In this document: positions 31,401-40,050 of the stretch, piece by piece
Numbering within the stretch: position 1 is the stretch's first letter
How the letters are laid out: each line of letters opens with the position of its first letter
Translations under genes and position numbers: made by a program
Origin: Anthracocystis setariae
Taxonomy: Eukaryota; Basidiomycota; Ustilaginomycetes; Ustilaginales; Ustilaginaceae
Length of the DNA stretch: 64,000 bases
Direction of reading: 5' to 3'
NCBI GenBank assembly: GCA_928724745.1
Contig: CAKMXJ010000001.1
Coordinates: 186,001 to 250,000 of the forward strand
The notes under the pieces: model-generated
Database searches by the model: none
Seen by the model: the letters and a program-made list of their open reading frames with translations, nothing else
Told to the model about the DNA's origin: nothing

Positions 31401-32958
31401 GCGGCAAATGCTCAATGGCAACGACAAGACGACCACAGCGGATCTGACCCGCGACGTGCGTCTTGGCTATCGCGACTTGCTGTGGGCGCTGCACAGTGAG
31501 AACCAAGAGACGCTGCTGTCGGCAGTCGATTCGGCGTATCGGAATAAGCTCGACTGGTCGGCTGCTCGATCTACAGGCTTGTTTGCTTGGCTCAAGAATC
31601 CACAAGCATTGCGCACGCAAGCGGAAGCGGTAGCACGAGCGCAATTCATGTCGAGCGAGGATCGGGACCCGGTCAAGTGCTCGTTGATCTACTTTGCTCT
31701 GGGCAAGCGCAAGGTCGTACAAGGTCTTTGGCGTCAGGCTGCGTGGCATCCGGAGCAGAAGAAGATGTTGCAATTCTTGTCGCACGATTTCGATGAGGAG
31801 CGATGGAAGACAGCGGCGCAAAAGAATGCGTTTGCTCTACTGAGCCAGCGACGCTACGAGTTTGCTGCATCGTTTTTCATGCTCGGCGAAAGTCTGAGAG
31901 ATGCCATCAACGTTTGTGTTCGTAACCTCGACGATTTACCGCTTGCCATCGCGCTAGCCAGAATCAAAGAGGGCGGAGATGATGGACCTATCTTTGCAGA
32001 ACTGCTGCGCATGAGGGTGCTGCCGCTGGCTTTCGAGCGGGGAGATCGTTGGATGGGAAGTTGGGCATTCTGGATGCTCAAGCGGCGCGATCTTGCTGTC
32101 CGCATTCTCGTCACACCTCTGCGCGATTTGGTGACTGATCAGAGCGTCGCAAACTTACTGGGCACCAACGTGTCTTGCGGCAATGACAGCTACAACGATC
32201 CGGCCTTGGCGTTGCTGTTCAAGCAGCTGCGCACGAAATCGCTGCAGACGATCAAGGGACTCTACGACATTCCCGAGAAGAAGGTGTTTGACTTTGTTCT
32301 CAATACGAACCGAGCGCTTTGCCGCATGGGGTGCGATGCTATTGGACTTGGTCTGTTGCGCAACTGGCAATTCGAGCCCGCGTCGGTATCGAGTGCAACG
32401 ACGCATTTCCATCGTGTGTCCAAGCATGACCTGCACACGCTGTCGCGCGTGGACGAGGCGGTGTTGGCAGAGAGCACCGACTCGTTCAGCCAGCTGCGTC
32501 TTTCGGATGTCAGTCTTTGTGGCGCGCACGACGATTCTATTACTTTGCGCTCAACGAGTCTGCAACGGAGGACGTCACAGAGCACCATGTCACCTCCGAG
32601 CAGTCCAACACTCATGCGACGAGGCAGCAGCCTGTTGCGAAGAAGATCGAGCATCATCAACGACCTCGATCTGGGCACTGGTGGTGGAATGGCGCACGCC
32701 TCACAGGACAGTCCGGTTGGCCGAAGTCTGAGCGAAACGACCGACTCGCTACGATCCAGATCGCAGGTAGGCGAAATTCAAGGTGACGAGAGCAACAAGG
32801 ATCTCAGTGGCGTGCCTACCGAGATGACGAACGAGAGCGCAGCAAAGACCGAGACGGCTGAGCCGAAGAAACAGGGCATCAGCATTTTCAAGAGCGCCGC
32901 AGCTAGCAACAGCCAGCAGGGTGCACAGGAGTTTGACTTTAGCAGCTTCGCATTCTAG
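28435..32958 (+). CDS. RAV1: RAVE complex subunit Rav1 (DMXL/rabconnectin-like)
   Basis: Intron-less, 1,507 residues, ATG 28435 to TAG. The N-terminal ~650 residues are WD-like beta-propeller sequence (for example HARPVTNLVWR, SYATDGVARIWAP, FLTGTSTSLALWRL). The alpha-helical Rav1 C-terminal domain follows at about 810-1250, with the conserved blocks DLLWALHSENQETLL, WSAARSTGLFAWLKN and VKCSLIYFALGKRKVVQGLWR. The last 200 residues are Ser-rich and disordered. Rav1 with Rav2 and Skp1 reassembles V1 with Vo of the vacuolar H+-ATPase after glucose loss (family knowledge). Slightly longer than yeast Rav1 (1,357). Confidence 0.93.
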   Translation: MTSTQPLSLYSRPTQVVLGGTQPLPTLPGKNSYAGLHADNVVSHLTGRQARDSIIVQASFDQICVLSRDQRFHHALPFWDAFSGSQDTDKCVSCTAVGLSADSAHIFLAAAMDHRIAVWYAPASSPTSSRKWSVHSTLTVNDGVVTTLDIVHGHFLTGTSTSLALWRLDASDIPIWKRFWTKSVPAPINIAKFSPDATSIAAVAQDGQNVLLWQYQPRSSKPPVLQQRLYHARPVTNLVWRQPPEANSQADVLISYATDGVARIWAPVIDEPTQLRLWCSVDGPQFSDAPNNGPTARQAFYLDPHVVCSALRTNISILEREIQMAQLGVGSSTALNAHAVELEMDLKQTRLRRLEHLVNETPDMFLSFQHGGFIIVTAVANIDRRPPTLLQALTVLRVPFTFPHTDDTICNVKPLPLHVPRDAASTASMLTLRVQYTSGFALTYAVNPATFFDGRGAGIELDACHPCGPPATSTVLVSRLGKHTSRINALCRSGDGKTLMSSAAQKSLVWGLDDTSTPSTAQLLYKDALRPSLLSTMSWDASLTATLWEDGVGQLFRASDGAKAQFELDKETRHMALRLLNATDLLLAVTRSGEVQSWIVDSQNGLRLRLLSSSQLWNNKGRHLISVDSTSCSSDKPGTDLSIVTGDSSGLVEVRKATGSATTDLCWKVTASFREKSGVPHVVRFGADGLIAIVYRDDTGRQTLLVFNSKTTSFNSGEEHRQSFDATEKIIALDWSPSPLSNKALAIVFEHRIDVIAPGRASEVEAGSRWVHLTRLDLSTCTPSSIRAACWVGGEQIAVASGSVLYLYGPRVQPDSEDKTQSTEMHLAELIAQAGGPVVQYHPSFLLQCAVWGKMNLARAIICNLEKAAMACSAQDVADTWSYQDVALHLVLQDDSATGNVQPAIKHSSRTSTNRSIFDEPEQADAQAEADPFSSDRIDKLVRHLDDIKPPYVSGPDLRQLVVLVKTISEAIREHRSLDASGLRYMLAMRQMLNGNDKTTTADLTRDVRLGYRDLLWALHSENQETLLSAVDSAYRNKLDWSAARSTGLFAWLKNPQALRTQAEAVARAQFMSSEDRDPVKCSLIYFALGKRKVVQGLWRQAAWHPEQKKMLQFLSHDFDEERWKTAAQKNAFALLSQRRYEFAASFFMLGESLRDAINVCVRNLDDLPLAIALARIKEGGDDGPIFAELLRMRVLPLAFERGDRWMGSWAFWMLKRRDLAVRILVTPLRDLVTDQSVANLLGTNVSCGNDSYNDPALALLFKQLRTKSLQTIKGLYDIPEKKVFDFVLNTNRALCRMGCDAIGLGLLRNWQFEPASVSSATTHFHRVSKHDLHTLSRVDEAVLAESTDSFSQLRLSDVSLCGAHDDSITLRSTSLQRRTSQSTMSPPSSPTLMRRGSSLLRRRSSIINDLDLGTGGGMAHASQDSPVGRSLSETTDSLRSRSQVGEIQGDESNKDLSGVPTEMTNESAAKTETAEPKKQGISIFKSAAASNSQQGAQEFDFSSFAF

Positions 32959-33202
32959 TTTGCCTGCATGTGCTGTAACCTGATGCGGTGTTTGTTCAAG
33001 TAGAAGTATCTGTGGAATGCGAGTCGTTCGGAGAGAAAAGAGTCGGAAGGCAATGTGTATTTGATTTGCAGATACGCAACCCTCGTGCCACAGGTAGGCT
33101 GGGATTCACAGATAGACGGTACCGTGTGCTGCGTGTGTTGCTAAAGGGTGAGCTACAGACTTGAGGTTGAGGGGGATGTGCATTTTGGGGAAAAAAAAAA
33201 CA

Positions 33203-33849
33203 TTAGACGGCTGTATGGGCAGAAGGAGTGGAGGAAGAAGGTTAGTTGGATGTAGAGAGGAGAGTTGTAAGATGAGGTGGAAACTTACCTTCGGGCGTCT
33301 TGGCAATGTAGTCGATAGCTTGTTGGACGGTGGTGATATTGTCAGCCTCCTCATCGGGGATCTCGATGGTGAACTCTTCTTCGATGGCCATAACGACTTC
33401 GACGGCATCGAGCGAATCCAAACCAAGATCCTCGACGAACTTGGAAGTGGTCGCAACCTGTCCTCACAAACGAGTTAGAGAGACGAAAAAAGGGGAAAGC
33501 GTCAGTAAGTAGTCTGGACATGAACAGCACTTGGGCTACGAAGGACCGTTTCAATTGCTTGACGACATGATCAGCCGCGCGAGCAAGGGAAAAAAGAAAA
33601 AAAGGTTTGTGGATTTGATCGAGAACGCACCTTGGAAGGGTCGACCTTTTCAAAGGTCTTGAGCACGTCGACGATCCTGGACTCGATGTCGGACTTGGAG
33701 AGGCCTGCGGAAGCGGCGTAGAAGCGGACGGGTGTGAAGCGGGGGGCGACAAGGGCAGAGCGGGCCATGGGGGCGGCTTGGCGGCCGATGGCGAGAGGAG
33801 CACGGGCTCGAACGAGCGAGGCAGCAGCGGATCGGAGAGCGGCAACCAT
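33203..33849 (-). CDS. ACP1: Mitochondrial acyl carrier protein, three exons
   Basis: Proposed CDS complement(33203-33210, 33289-33457, 33631-33849), 131 residues. The start ATG is at 33847-33849. Exon 1 gives an Arg/Ala-rich mitochondrial presequence and the first ACP helix. Exon 2 carries [23 protein letters not shown], with Ser88 as the phosphopantetheine site, and ends ...YIAKTPE. Intron 1 (33458-33630) has GTGCGT, CTAAC and CAG. Intron 2 (33211-33288) has GTAAGT, CTAAC, a pyrimidine tract and CAG, leading to the last codons A-V-stop. A later acceptor at 33153-33154 would instead give a 144-residue form ending at 33106. ACP serves mitochondrial FAS II and lipoate synthesis, and as a cofactor of LYR proteins in complex I, Fe-S and mitoribosome assembly. 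Confidence 0.85.
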
Positions 33850-34330
33850 TGTGACTGAGGATATGTGTGTACGCGTGTGTGTGTGTGTGTGTGTGTGTAC
33901 GTTATGCGATGTGATGGTGATGTACGATGATGAAGAGCCAAGCTTGCGATGGCGACGAGAATCCAAAAATCCGTCAAAATGCAGTGATTCCAATCAGCAA
34001 CAGCAACAGCAACAGCAGCGCTCAGAGCAGCAGTTGTGCAATATCGGACGGACAGCAGAGTCGATCCCAATCCAAGTTGCAAAATGATCGGGAGCCATGA
34101 AGCACACGTTTTCAATTTTCCAAGTGGAGAAACGAGGTTTGATCGGGCAAACATGAGCCAAGAGTCTGCAATTTCAAGGCAAAGGAGAAAGAAAAATTGG
34201 TCAGCAGTGCAGCAGTACTCAAAAAAAAAGAAAAGAAAAAAGGCTTCCGTTCAAACTCACTCGACCGAGAATGATGGCAGCGACGGTTGCGCTTTGGAGA
34301 AGAATCCATTGCTGTAGTTAAGAGAGACAG

Positions 34331-34363
<33 letters not shown>

Positions 34364-34466
34364 AGCAAAGCACGATTGCCGACATCCAACAAGTAGCTTT
34401 AAAGAATTTGTACATTCATCATCACTCCGATCTCACCTCTTCAACTACTGCAACGGCGACGCCATC
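33850..34466. other. Divergent ACP1/bL17m promoter region
   Basis: 617 bp shared by two mitochondrial-protein genes. It contains a GT microsatellite (about 33865-33899), a CAACAG/CAG run (33992-34019), an A-rich tract near 34220-34241 and a GA microsatellite (about 34336-34363). No other gene is seen. Confidence 0.55.
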
Positions 34467-35444
34467 ATGAAGGGTCTTGCATTCCGCAAGCTGTCCAGGA
34501 CATCTTCGCATCGTAACCATCTGCTCCGAAACCTCGTCTCGTCTCTCATCCAACATGAACGTATTTCGACCACAGTAGCAAAGGCCAAGGAAGCTGCTCG
34601 CGAGGCAGAAAAGATCATCACACTCGCAAAGAGGGGCACAGTACAGGCAGCATACGGCACAAAAGGATACCTTTACTCGCACCAGGATACGTTGCCCAAG
34701 CTGCAGGAGCTCGCACAACGATATGCCAACCGTCCAGGCGGATACACGCGAATCCACCTCCACGGCAACAGGAAAGGTGACCACGCTCCTCGTGCTATCC
34801 TGGAATTCGTAGACAACCCTTTCGATCTTCGCATGCAGATGACCGCACGCACCCTTGCCAAGGAGGTCTTTGATCACATCTCCAGACGTGGCGGCGACGA
34901 CATCCTCACCGGCCGTCAATTTGACATCGCTACCATGGAGGAGGACACACGATTCAACCACTACACGCGCATGAACATCGCCAAGGTCGTTCAATACGGA
35001 GGCTTGCAGGCGAGGGAGAAGCTCGTCAGTATGGCGCAAGACCATCTTTTGAGACTCAAGGCCACCGTCGCCGTCGAGGGCCCCAGACGCATCGACGAGG
35101 AAAAGATGGCGAGTCTCGGTGACAACAAGCCTCGCGGTCGTCTTCTCACCAAGCCGATGGCAGGTTCCAGGCCATTGGCCGGACAAGAGGGCCCCAACCA
35201 GCCTGCGCCATTACCAGGCAGGAAGCGCAACTCGGTCATTCGTATCGGCAAAGGTGCTTTCGCCAAGCGTCTCAACTACCGCAAGGTTTCCATGCCGTCC
35301 TCTTCTTCAGCCTCGAGTGGTTCTCAACCGTCGAGTGCAGCTCAAGCGTCGAGTGCAGCTCAAGCGTCGGGTGGAGCTCAAGCTCATGCTTCGACAAAGA
35401 AGCCGTCCTTCATTAGCAATTTCGTGTCCTCTCTACGATTGTAA
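34467..35444 (+). CDS. MRPL8: Mitochondrial large ribosomal subunit protein bL17m
   Basis: 325 residues, starting at the ATG at 34467-34469. The frame is open further upstream only from a TTG, and MKGLAFRKLSRTSSHRNHLLRNLVSSLIQHERI aligns with the usual L17 start. The L17 core (about 1-125) includes AAREAEKIITLAKRG and a GGYTRI motif. A fungal extension follows, with a Ser/Ala/Gln tail made of SSAAQA-type repeats at about 285-310. It is a structural protein near the peptide exit side of the mitoribosome. Divergent from ACP1, whose product is itself linked to mitoribosome assembly. Confidence 0.93.
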   Translation: MKGLAFRKLSRTSSHRNHLLRNLVSSLIQHERISTTVAKAKEAAREAEKIITLAKRGTVQAAYGTKGYLYSHQDTLPKLQELAQRYANRPGGYTRIHLHGNRKGDHAPRAILEFVDNPFDLRMQMTARTLAKEVFDHISRRGGDDILTGRQFDIATMEEDTRFNHYTRMNIAKVVQYGGLQAREKLVSMAQDHLLRLKATVAVEGPRRIDEEKMASLGDNKPRGRLLTKPMAGSRPLAGQEGPNQPAPLPGRKRNSVIRIGKGAFAKRLNYRKVSMPSSSSASSGSQPSSAAQASSAAQASGGAQAHASTKKPSFISNFVSSLRL

Positions 35445-35943
35445 ATTACGTCCTCTCACTTTTGTCCAAATCGAGCTTGCAACCTCACATTGTTCCAGAT
35501 TTTGCCTTCATGGAGCGAGCTTGTGACGTTTCAGACAGACGCAGAACAGTACAGTACGTCTCTGAGCATGGCGTGGCCCAAGAGCTAGATCAGGCTCGAG
35601 ATGATGGCCACGAAAAAGGCGGTTGAATGCATGGCTTCCGAGACCCGTGAAGAATGTCAAAAGTGGCCTTTTTCCAGCTAAAAAATATTATTATTATTAT
35701 TATTGATTATCTAAAATGCATGCGACCACTTACCAACCAGTCTTGCAAAAAGCTTTTCTTCCAATCTTACATCATCTTGATTCCCAACCTTACCTTCACC
35801 TTCTTCAGAACTGATTCTGCCGCCCATGACCTCGACAACCAGCGTGGGCTCGATATCTTAAGCATCTCTGACGCATCGCGCAAGCTTCGTCCCATCCCAT
35901 ATTGCATGGCCTTGACACTCGTTAAGCGGTAGCGGCGATCGGG
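35445..35943. other. Intergenic region bL17m - PPR gene
   Basis: About 500 bp with an ATT microsatellite (35687-35704). It holds the bL17m 3' UTR and the promoter of the next gene. Nothing else is recognised. Confidence 0.5.
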
Positions 35944-38900
35944 ATGATCGGCGGTCCGCGCCTCACCGCACAGGCGTACAGGCGTGCACTGCTTACCGGT
36001 CGCAATGCAGCGCAAATAGCACATAGCAAAGCATTGGAGGTTGTCGTTCCGGTGTTTCTGTGCCCAGCTATCGATGGTGCAATCCCAGATGCGGTCCGTC
36101 TATCCACACCAGGGCCTTCCTCGGCCTCTCAACGCACAACGTCTTCGTATAGGACTCTTCAGCACGCTCTCCATCCCTTGGAAGCATCGTTTACGCGTAC
36201 GCTTAGTCGTAGCTTTTCCACCCACGCCGCCACCGCTGCCTCCTCAGACAATACTGCTCAGACCGACCTACGCGATGATGACCATCAGCTTGTATGGAAC
36301 CAGGATCAGCACGCTGCCCACAAACTCGAAGAAAAGCATCGCAAAAGAGTCCATTCACCGCCCAGGCCCTCGACCGCATCGAAAGACTGGGCACAAAAGT
36401 TTCCGCGCACGCCATGGAGGCTGGAACTGGATTTCAACAGTCACAGCCCACCACTCCGACAGCGGCAGTTGTCCGACGATACACCAGCATTGTATCAGGA
36501 CGAGGACAGAACCTCTCTGGCTTGGCTTCCCGACTCGCAATGGTCGTTGACAATACCAGAAGACTATGCCTTCAGACGCCAACTTTTTCTCATCCTGGAT
36601 AGCCTAGATGACATTGTGCAAGGCGCCTCCGAGCTCGAGTACGACGAAATGCTCAACCAAGCCCTGCGACAGGCTAGGGACCTGATATGGTCCAACCCAC
36701 AACATCCCCTGACTCGTCCCGAGAACCGAGAAGCTGCCCTCTATCTGGCTGGCAAAGTAGCCGAGACCTACGTTAAATTGGATGCCGAAGATGCGGTGGA
36801 CCAACTTATGTCCTTTCTAGATTTTGTCCACACAAAAATCGGCGTGCTCCCCTTGTCTTGCTTTCACACCATCGCGGCCGAGCTAGGCATCGCGACAAGA
36901 TACAAGGCAGTGATCCAGATCTGCGAATTTGCTCAGGTCCACCACGGCGGCCGAACCGACGCCGAGCTGCTCCATCTTCGCTTGCGTGCTCTGGTTGCGC
37001 AGTCCGAGGACGTTGATCTGACACGCTACTGGGATCGTTTTGACCAAGCAGGTGTGACGGTGCCTCGCAAAACGTTTGACTTGTTGCTGCGAACTCATGT
37101 GCGTCGGCAGGATGTGCACCAAGTCAACCAGGTGCTCGAAGCAATGCCGCAGCATGGACACGCGGTTGATGCCCAGGCATGGCTCACCATTCTCCGCGGC
37201 TTTCAGGCCTTCCGACCCACTCTCGCTGCTATGCTCACACGCGACGCCAAAATCCTACAGAGTCCGACGCTCTTCGTGGTAAACCAACTGCTGAGGTTGC
37301 TTTGCCTGGAGCTGGATGTGGACAGCGTCCTGCTGGCGCTTCGCATATTCCACATCCCTTGCATTGACCAGCTCAAGGATTCGAACTCGGCGGCTGCACA
37401 AACTCAAGACGTGATGGTCATTAAGGGTCCGAGCCCTCAGCCCAATGCGTTTACTTACGCCATCTTGGCGCGTCTGTTCGGTCGACTTGGCCATCACGAC
37501 GTGGCATTGGCGTACTATCGATTGACATTATCGGCGGTGAACACCACTGACGTGAACCCCTGGAACGAAAAGTCACTGCAGGAAGCGTCTGTAGCCGTCA
37601 TGAAAGCCTACCTGAACGCAGGGCATCACGTTCAAGCCATGGCGTTTGCTGCTCAGGTACTGAAACTCCCGTATTTTGGCAGTGCTGAGGGTAAAACGCC
37701 ACCTGCCATTGACTTTGACATACCTCGCTCGTCCGAGATCACGATCTCTGCAACGAGCAGTCACTATCGTGTTCTGCTTGAGTGCTGTGCGGCTCTTTGG
37801 TCGGCGGATGCTGCAAGAAGAATAATCGTCCATCTCTTGGAGCGCGGTCATGCCATTGATCACGAAATCCGGGGCGGATTTGCGCGCCTGGTCTTTTCGA
37901 CTATTGATGCCAATGCTTTGGCGTCGGTCCAAGCGATTCGCGAGCTGCTTCCGAAGGGTGATGGAGGTGACAGCGAGCACCATCGCCGCCTTGAGTCTCT
38001 GTCGGACTCGCTGCGATTTTTTGGCGCATCTGAAAGGATCTCGTTGACGTCAAATCATGCGACCGATTTGGATCGGCTTTGGCGGTCGGATCGGACGGAA
38101 GCGAAGGGTGAGGTTGGCGACGAGCACGACGCCAAGTCGGGCAAGAGGTGGGCTGCATCAACGGAAGAATTGAGGGAGTGGCTGATCAGCGACTCGTCAT
38201 CGTCGATGTTTTCAGGCTTGGTCACGCCACACCGCCAGATGAGCGAAGCATCCGAGTTGGAGGAGGACTTGCGTGAGCCTCTTTCACAGGAAGCGTACGC
38301 TTTGCGCCTACGGGTGTACGCCGTGTTACGAAGGGACTACGAATCGGCGCAAAAAGTGTATCGAGCCATGTTGATGCACGGCGTCAGGCCGACGATGATG
38401 CACATTGCACCGCTGATCGAAGGGCTCACTGCGATTGGTAAGCTGGTCGAGGCGCAGCGGCTCAAACGCAACGCCAAGGAGATTACCGGGTTCGAGCCCA
38501 CGTTGCGGATCCACACAGCGCTGATCCGAGCGTACGTGCGTAAGGGTGACTGGGAAGCCACACGCAGGGAGATCCGAGAGCTCGGCGAGAATGGATACAA
38601 AGTCGACGGGGCCATCTCGAACATCATTGAAGCAGCCCAGTCACGGCGAAACGTCTTTTCGCTGGTCGATAGGCCGATTGACGTACGCGACCGTCACAGC
38701 GTTGCGACGCGTTTCCAGACGCTGATGCGCATGCGCCGCTACCTGACGGCGCAGGAACTGCTCAAGTCGGCACTGGACTCGGGCATGCGCGCGGACAAGG
38801 TACTGCACGATCTGGTGAGAAAGTCGATGAAGAACCTGCGTTTCAAGGGTGCAAAGTCTGGTTCGGATAAGTGGCAGCTCGCACAGGCGGAAAGGCTTAG

Positions 38901-39078
38901 ACAGCAGAATAGGAAGAGGATGACACGCAGGCTGAATATCAGCACAGAAAGGCAGAACAAGTGCGTCAAGGAATATAGGGAGAAGGTGGTTCAGTTAATG
39001 TTCGACTATGCGAATGGCAAGTTGGATGAGGTGGCGAGGAAGAGGCAGGTTGATCGAGCAGGCGAGAAGGAGGATTAG
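35944..39078 (+). CDS. Pentatricopeptide-repeat-like, probably mitochondrial RNA-binding protein
   Basis: Intron-less, 1,044 residues, ATG 35944 to TAG. The first ~100 residues are rich in Arg, Ser and Ala with few acidic residues, fitting a mitochondrial presequence. Helical-repeat signatures occur at about 495-530 (NAFTYAILARLFGRLGHHDVA) and about 785-900 (LRRDYESAQKVYRAMLMHGVRPT, TALIRAYVRKGDWEATRREI), both typical of PPR motifs. The C-terminus is highly basic. Fungal PPR proteins act on mitochondrial mRNA stability, processing or translation. I cannot assign a specific orthologue. Confidence 0.75.
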   Translation: MIGGPRLTAQAYRRALLTGRNAAQIAHSKALEVVVPVFLCPAIDGAIPDAVRLSTPGPSSASQRTTSSYRTLQHALHPLEASFTRTLSRSFSTHAATAASSDNTAQTDLRDDDHQLVWNQDQHAAHKLEEKHRKRVHSPPRPSTASKDWAQKFPRTPWRLELDFNSHSPPLRQRQLSDDTPALYQDEDRTSLAWLPDSQWSLTIPEDYAFRRQLFLILDSLDDIVQGASELEYDEMLNQALRQARDLIWSNPQHPLTRPENREAALYLAGKVAETYVKLDAEDAVDQLMSFLDFVHTKIGVLPLSCFHTIAAELGIATRYKAVIQICEFAQVHHGGRTDAELLHLRLRALVAQSEDVDLTRYWDRFDQAGVTVPRKTFDLLLRTHVRRQDVHQVNQVLEAMPQHGHAVDAQAWLTILRGFQAFRPTLAAMLTRDAKILQSPTLFVVNQLLRLLCLELDVDSVLLALRIFHIPCIDQLKDSNSAAAQTQDVMVIKGPSPQPNAFTYAILARLFGRLGHHDVALAYYRLTLSAVNTTDVNPWNEKSLQEASVAVMKAYLNAGHHVQAMAFAAQVLKLPYFGSAEGKTPPAIDFDIPRSSEITISATSSHYRVLLECCAALWSADAARRIIVHLLERGHAIDHEIRGGFARLVFSTIDANALASVQAIRELLPKGDGGDSEHHRRLESLSDSLRFFGASERISLTSNHATDLDRLWRSDRTEAKGEVGDEHDAKSGKRWAASTEELREWLISDSSSSMFSGLVTPHRQMSEASELEEDLREPLSQEAYALRLRVYAVLRRDYESAQKVYRAMLMHGVRPTMMHIAPLIEGLTAIGKLVEAQRLKRNAKEITGFEPTLRIHTALIRAYVRKGDWEATRREIRELGENGYKVDGAISNIIEAAQSRRNVFSLVDRPIDVRDRHSVATRFQTLMRMRRYLTAQELLKSALDSGMRADKVLHDLVRKSMKNLRFKGAKSGSDKWQLAQAERLRQQNRKRMTRRLNISTERQNKCVKEYREKVVQLMFDYANGKLDEVARKRQVDRAGEKED

Positions 39079-40050
39079 GAGTTGTTGACTCGCCAGCGAT
39101 ACTTGTTATATTCAATCGTAGCAATCCAAGTCGTTGCAATGATGAAGTGTATATCAATCACGAAAAGCGATGATATTGTGATGTGGGCTAAAGCTTTTGT
39201 TTGTGGCGTTGTACATGTTGGTGTTTTTGGGCGCAACAAGACTTGAACAAGGTGGCGAGCTGTAGATGAAATCCAAATCGCTTCTCCGATCGGCCAAGTG
39301 TGAGTGAGTCTGAGACCAATAACAATCAAACGCGGCTGTCACATGGGCGCACTGAGCTGTAGCCGAGACCATCATCATTATTATATTTGGTCGGTACAAT
39401 TTTGCGCAGCGTGCGGCTACTGTAGCAGATCCGACGTTTCGAACAACACTCTAGTACTGTACAGTAGTTGTAGGAGCGAGAGTGTGCGTGTATGGATCGG
39501 CACGGGAAGCTTGATTGATTGAATAGATGAATGCAATTCGACAGCGTGATTTTAGCAAAGGATGCACTTGCTTCATTACAGTAAACTCCCAGCAATGTAG
39601 ACTGCACACTGCACACTGCAAACTGTAATAAGATCGTTCATTAAACCATGTCAGTTATCCCGTCCCGTTCATATACTGTATATTCAGCCTAGGCTGAGGT
39701 TAGGGTTAGGTTAGGTTAGGTCAGGTTTGCTTAATTCCTTCTTCCCTCCTCCTTCTCATCGCTTGTCACTATAACAGTACTGTCCACGAGAGCTCGCACA
39801 CGATCCGCTTGCTATCCCCCCCCCGTTCCACTGTCAGGCGCGCGAGGCTTTCCTTTGGCTAACACTAGCTACACCTATGAGCCTCCTCCTCTCGTCTTTA
39901 CCTGTCTAAGCAATCGCATCTGGCACCGACGCTATCTGGCTTGTACTGTACAGTACCGTCCCCATCACATCATGCTTCAAACCACCTTGTAGTCTCGCAA
40001 CAAGTCGAGTCGCCGCTCCCCTTCTCGTCACCTCTGCCACCTTCAGCACT
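39079..40050. other. Intergenic region between the PPR and PH-domain genes
   Basis: 972 bp with several unusual motifs: ACTGTACAGT-type palindromes near 39452 and 39944, further ACTGTA/ACAGTA motifs, and a TTAGGG/TTAGG run at 39698-39720. No gene is seen. The last 150 bp are C/T-rich. Confidence 0.5.
39698..39720 (+). repeat. Interstitial telomere-like TTAGGG/TTAGG run
   Basis: One TTAGGG-spaced unit followed by TTAGG repeats. TTAGGG is the telomere repeat of Ustilago and most fungi. The run is too short to be a telomere and lies between ordinary genes. Confidence 0.7.

Noticed and set aside
34287..34466. 60-codon upstream extension of bL17m
   Set aside because: It starts at TTG and covers a GA microsatellite. 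The ATG at 34467 matches the family start.
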